Source of the DNA: a virus
Length of the DNA: 30,272 nucleotides
Direction: 5' to 3' (one strand)
Virus record (IMG/VR): IMGVR_UViG_3300031841_004424
Location: 1-30,272 of that record
The notes beneath the pieces are model-generated. The model was not told the origin of the DNA. It saw nothing but the letters and a program-made list of their open reading frames with translations, and ran no database searches. Below are positions 29,633 to 30,272 of this stretch, one piece after another. The translations under genes and the position numbers were made by a program. Numbering within the stretch: position 1 is the stretch's first letter; each line of letters begins with the position of its first letter.

Positions 29633-29707
29633 TGGAGCCCCCGAACGGATTTGAACCATCGACCTTCGCTTTACAAAAGCGCTGCTCTACCACTGAGCTA
29701 CAAGGGC
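29633..29707 (-). tRNA. tRNA-Thr(UGU) with encoded CCA
   Basis: 72 nt plus CCA (29633-29635). Acceptor GCCCTTG/CGGGGGC (two G-U pairs), D-arm GCTC...GAGC, anticodon loop TTTGTAA (TGT), T-loop TTCAAAT. The anticodon stem has one imperfect pair at its base. It abuts tRNA-Pro with no spacer. Confidence 0.93.
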
Positions 29708-29711
29708 AATC

Positions 29712-29780
29712 GTCATACACTTTGCAGTATATGACTTGGGAAGGGTCCCGACCAGAGCGAGTTTAGAGTCATCTCGGGAC
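29712..29780 (-). other. Two hairpins between nuclease gene and tRNA-Thr
   Basis: A 9-bp hairpin with one G-U pair (29712-29720 and 29727-29735) lies 4 bp 5' of tRNA-Thr on the transcript. Before it is GTCCCGA/TCGGGAC (29745-29751 and 29774-29780) with a 22-nt loop. Neither has a U-tract. They may be tRNA-precursor processing signals or a weak terminator for the nuclease gene. Confidence 0.45.
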
Positions 29781-30142
29781 TATCCAGGTAAAGTCAAACT
29801 ATTTTTATATCCTTCAAGTTGTTCTGAAGTGTATTCATATGTTTGACCCATTTCGGTAACAACGAATAGTATATCATATTTACCAACTTTGTAAGTATAT
29901 TTGTCTTTGTATCCGCTCATAGTGCGAAGACCAACAACATACTTTCCAGAAGGTGCCTTAGACTTTGTTGTTTTCACTTGGACTTTTTTTAGTCCGTCTG
30001 GATATTCAACTACAAGATCATACTCTTGACAGTCATTTAAAGGAATACTAATCGTATATCCTTTCAATGTATAGTAGGCAATAGCTTGCCCCATTCCAAC
30101 ATTACCCTGAGAATGACTATTCTTACATTCGTTGAATAACAT
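29780..30142 (-). CDS. PD-(D/E)XK endonuclease, homing-type (I-Ssp6803I-like), 120 aa
   Basis: The segment GMGQAIAYYTLKGYTISIPLN, then EYDLVVEYPDGLKKVQVKTTKS matches the compact PD-(D/E)XK family that includes I-Ssp6803I, the cyanobacterial tRNA-fMet intron homing nuclease. D42 and Q55-V-K57 fit the catalytic set I recall for that enzyme (Asp, Gln, Lys). The first acidic residue expected in the GxxGE motif appears as Met17 here, so activity is uncertain. No intron is visible; the gene stands alone between tRNA-Leu and tRNA-Thr. A TATAAATA late promoter within a perfect palindrome lies 22 bp upstream. It likely nicks or cuts DNA, perhaps at a tRNA gene in related phage or host. Confidence 0.75.
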   Translation of the reverse strand: MLFNECKNSHSQGNVGMGQAIAYYTLKGYTISIPLNDCQEYDLVVEYPDGLKKVQVKTTKSKAPSGKYVVGLRTMSGYKDKYTYKVGKYDILFVVTEMGQTYEYTSEQLEGYKNSLTLPG

Positions 30143-30156
30143 GACGGACTATAACA

Positions 30157-30178
30157 CTGTTATTATTTATAATAACAG
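30157..30178 (-). promoter_or_regulatory. Late promoter inside a perfect palindrome
   Basis: CTGTTATTAT (30157-30166) and ATAATAACAG (30169-30178) form a 10-bp perfect inverted repeat with a 2-bp centre. The minus strand reads TATAAATA (30164-30171) in its middle. The late -10 and the hairpin coincide, 22 bp before the nuclease ATG. Confidence 0.7.
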
Positions 30179-30181
30179 AAG

Positions 30182-30266
30182 TGGGACGAGAGGGACTTGA
30201 ACCCTCACGAGCACAATGCTCAACTGATTTTAAGTCAGGTGCGTCTGCCGATTCCGCCACCGTCCC
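30182..30266 (-). tRNA. tRNA-Leu(UAA)
   Basis: 85 nt with acceptor GGGACGG/TCGTCCC, anticodon loop CTTAAAA (TAA) on stem CCTGA/TCAGT, a long variable arm (GAGCATTGTGCTC) and T-loop TTCAAGT. CCA is not encoded. It is the first tRNA of the cluster in this window; more may lie upstream. Confidence 0.93.
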
Positions 30267-30272
30267 AAGGTG

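Noticed and set aside
29546-29659. N-terminal extension of the SM-20-like oxygenase
   Set aside because: It would translate through tRNA-Pro on the same strand; the ATG at 29545 begins the family-like sequence.
29708-29779. A possible fourth tRNA between tRNA-Thr and the nuclease gene
   Set aside because: It folds into two hairpins but has no TTCRA T-loop, no D-arm and no proper acceptor pairing.

Overview
The window looks like part of a large tailed-phage genome of the T4-like cyanomyovirus type (marine Synechococcus or Prochlorococcus as host). I infer this from four things: very long repetitive virion-fibre genes of the kind known from cyanophages, several 2-oxoglutarate/Fe(II) oxygenases, TATAAATA-type late promoters next to sigma70-like early promoters, and a phage tRNA cluster. 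No host housekeeping gene is visible, and the exact host is not resolved.

Layout. (1) Positions 1-977 hold short minus-strand genes of unknown function. (2) Positions 978-1854 are a gene-free control region: an AT-rich stretch with repeats, a GC-rich stretch with many CGCAG(G) motifs, a 14-bp inverted repeat, two sigma70-like promoters, a 22-bp tandem repeat with DnaA-box-like ends, and a perfect late promoter. It could be a replication origin, a non-coding RNA locus, or both. (3) Positions 1855-3219 are a compact plus-strand late operon of four small genes; the last two are tandem paralogues. It ends in a strong, probably bidirectional terminator shared with the minus-strand genes that converge on it. 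(4) Positions 3357-10471 are mostly small, tightly overlapping minus-strand genes, including an NAD-dependent epimerase-like SDR and an SF2 DEAH helicase. Several intergenic gaps carry a recurring cassette (AACCGGCC after the stop, a hairpin, TATATTGGC, then a GAGAGGAACACC ribosome-binding leader). (5) Positions 10468-13848 are an overlapping minus-strand operon of a small structural-like gene, two 2OG/Fe(II) oxygenases and a 614-residue three-domain enzyme. (6) Positions 13835-28879 hold four virion-fibre genes. Two end in S74-type intramolecular chaperones, and one carries 59 uninterrupted collagen Gly-X-Y triplets. (7) Positions 28934-30272 hold a fourth 2OG/Fe(II) oxygenase, tRNA-Pro(UGG), tRNA-Thr(UGU), a PD-(D/E)XK homing-endonuclease-like gene and tRNA-Leu(UAA).

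The standout is an apparent phage collagen-modification system. The 614-residue enzyme joins a GT25 domain, a domain matching the animal lysyl-hydroxylase (PLOD/LH3) glucosyltransferase domain, and a PLOD-like 2OG/Fe(II) hydroxylase domain. These are the three activities that make glucosyl-galactosyl-hydroxylysine on animal collagen. It lies immediately downstream of a fibre gene whose collagen region has Lys in the Y position in 23 of 59 triplets, the classical lysyl-hydroxylase context. A CATAAATA late promoter sits inside the 3' end of the fibre gene, so enzyme and substrate are probably made together late in infection. The assignment rests on motifs read by eye and has not been checked by database search or experiment.
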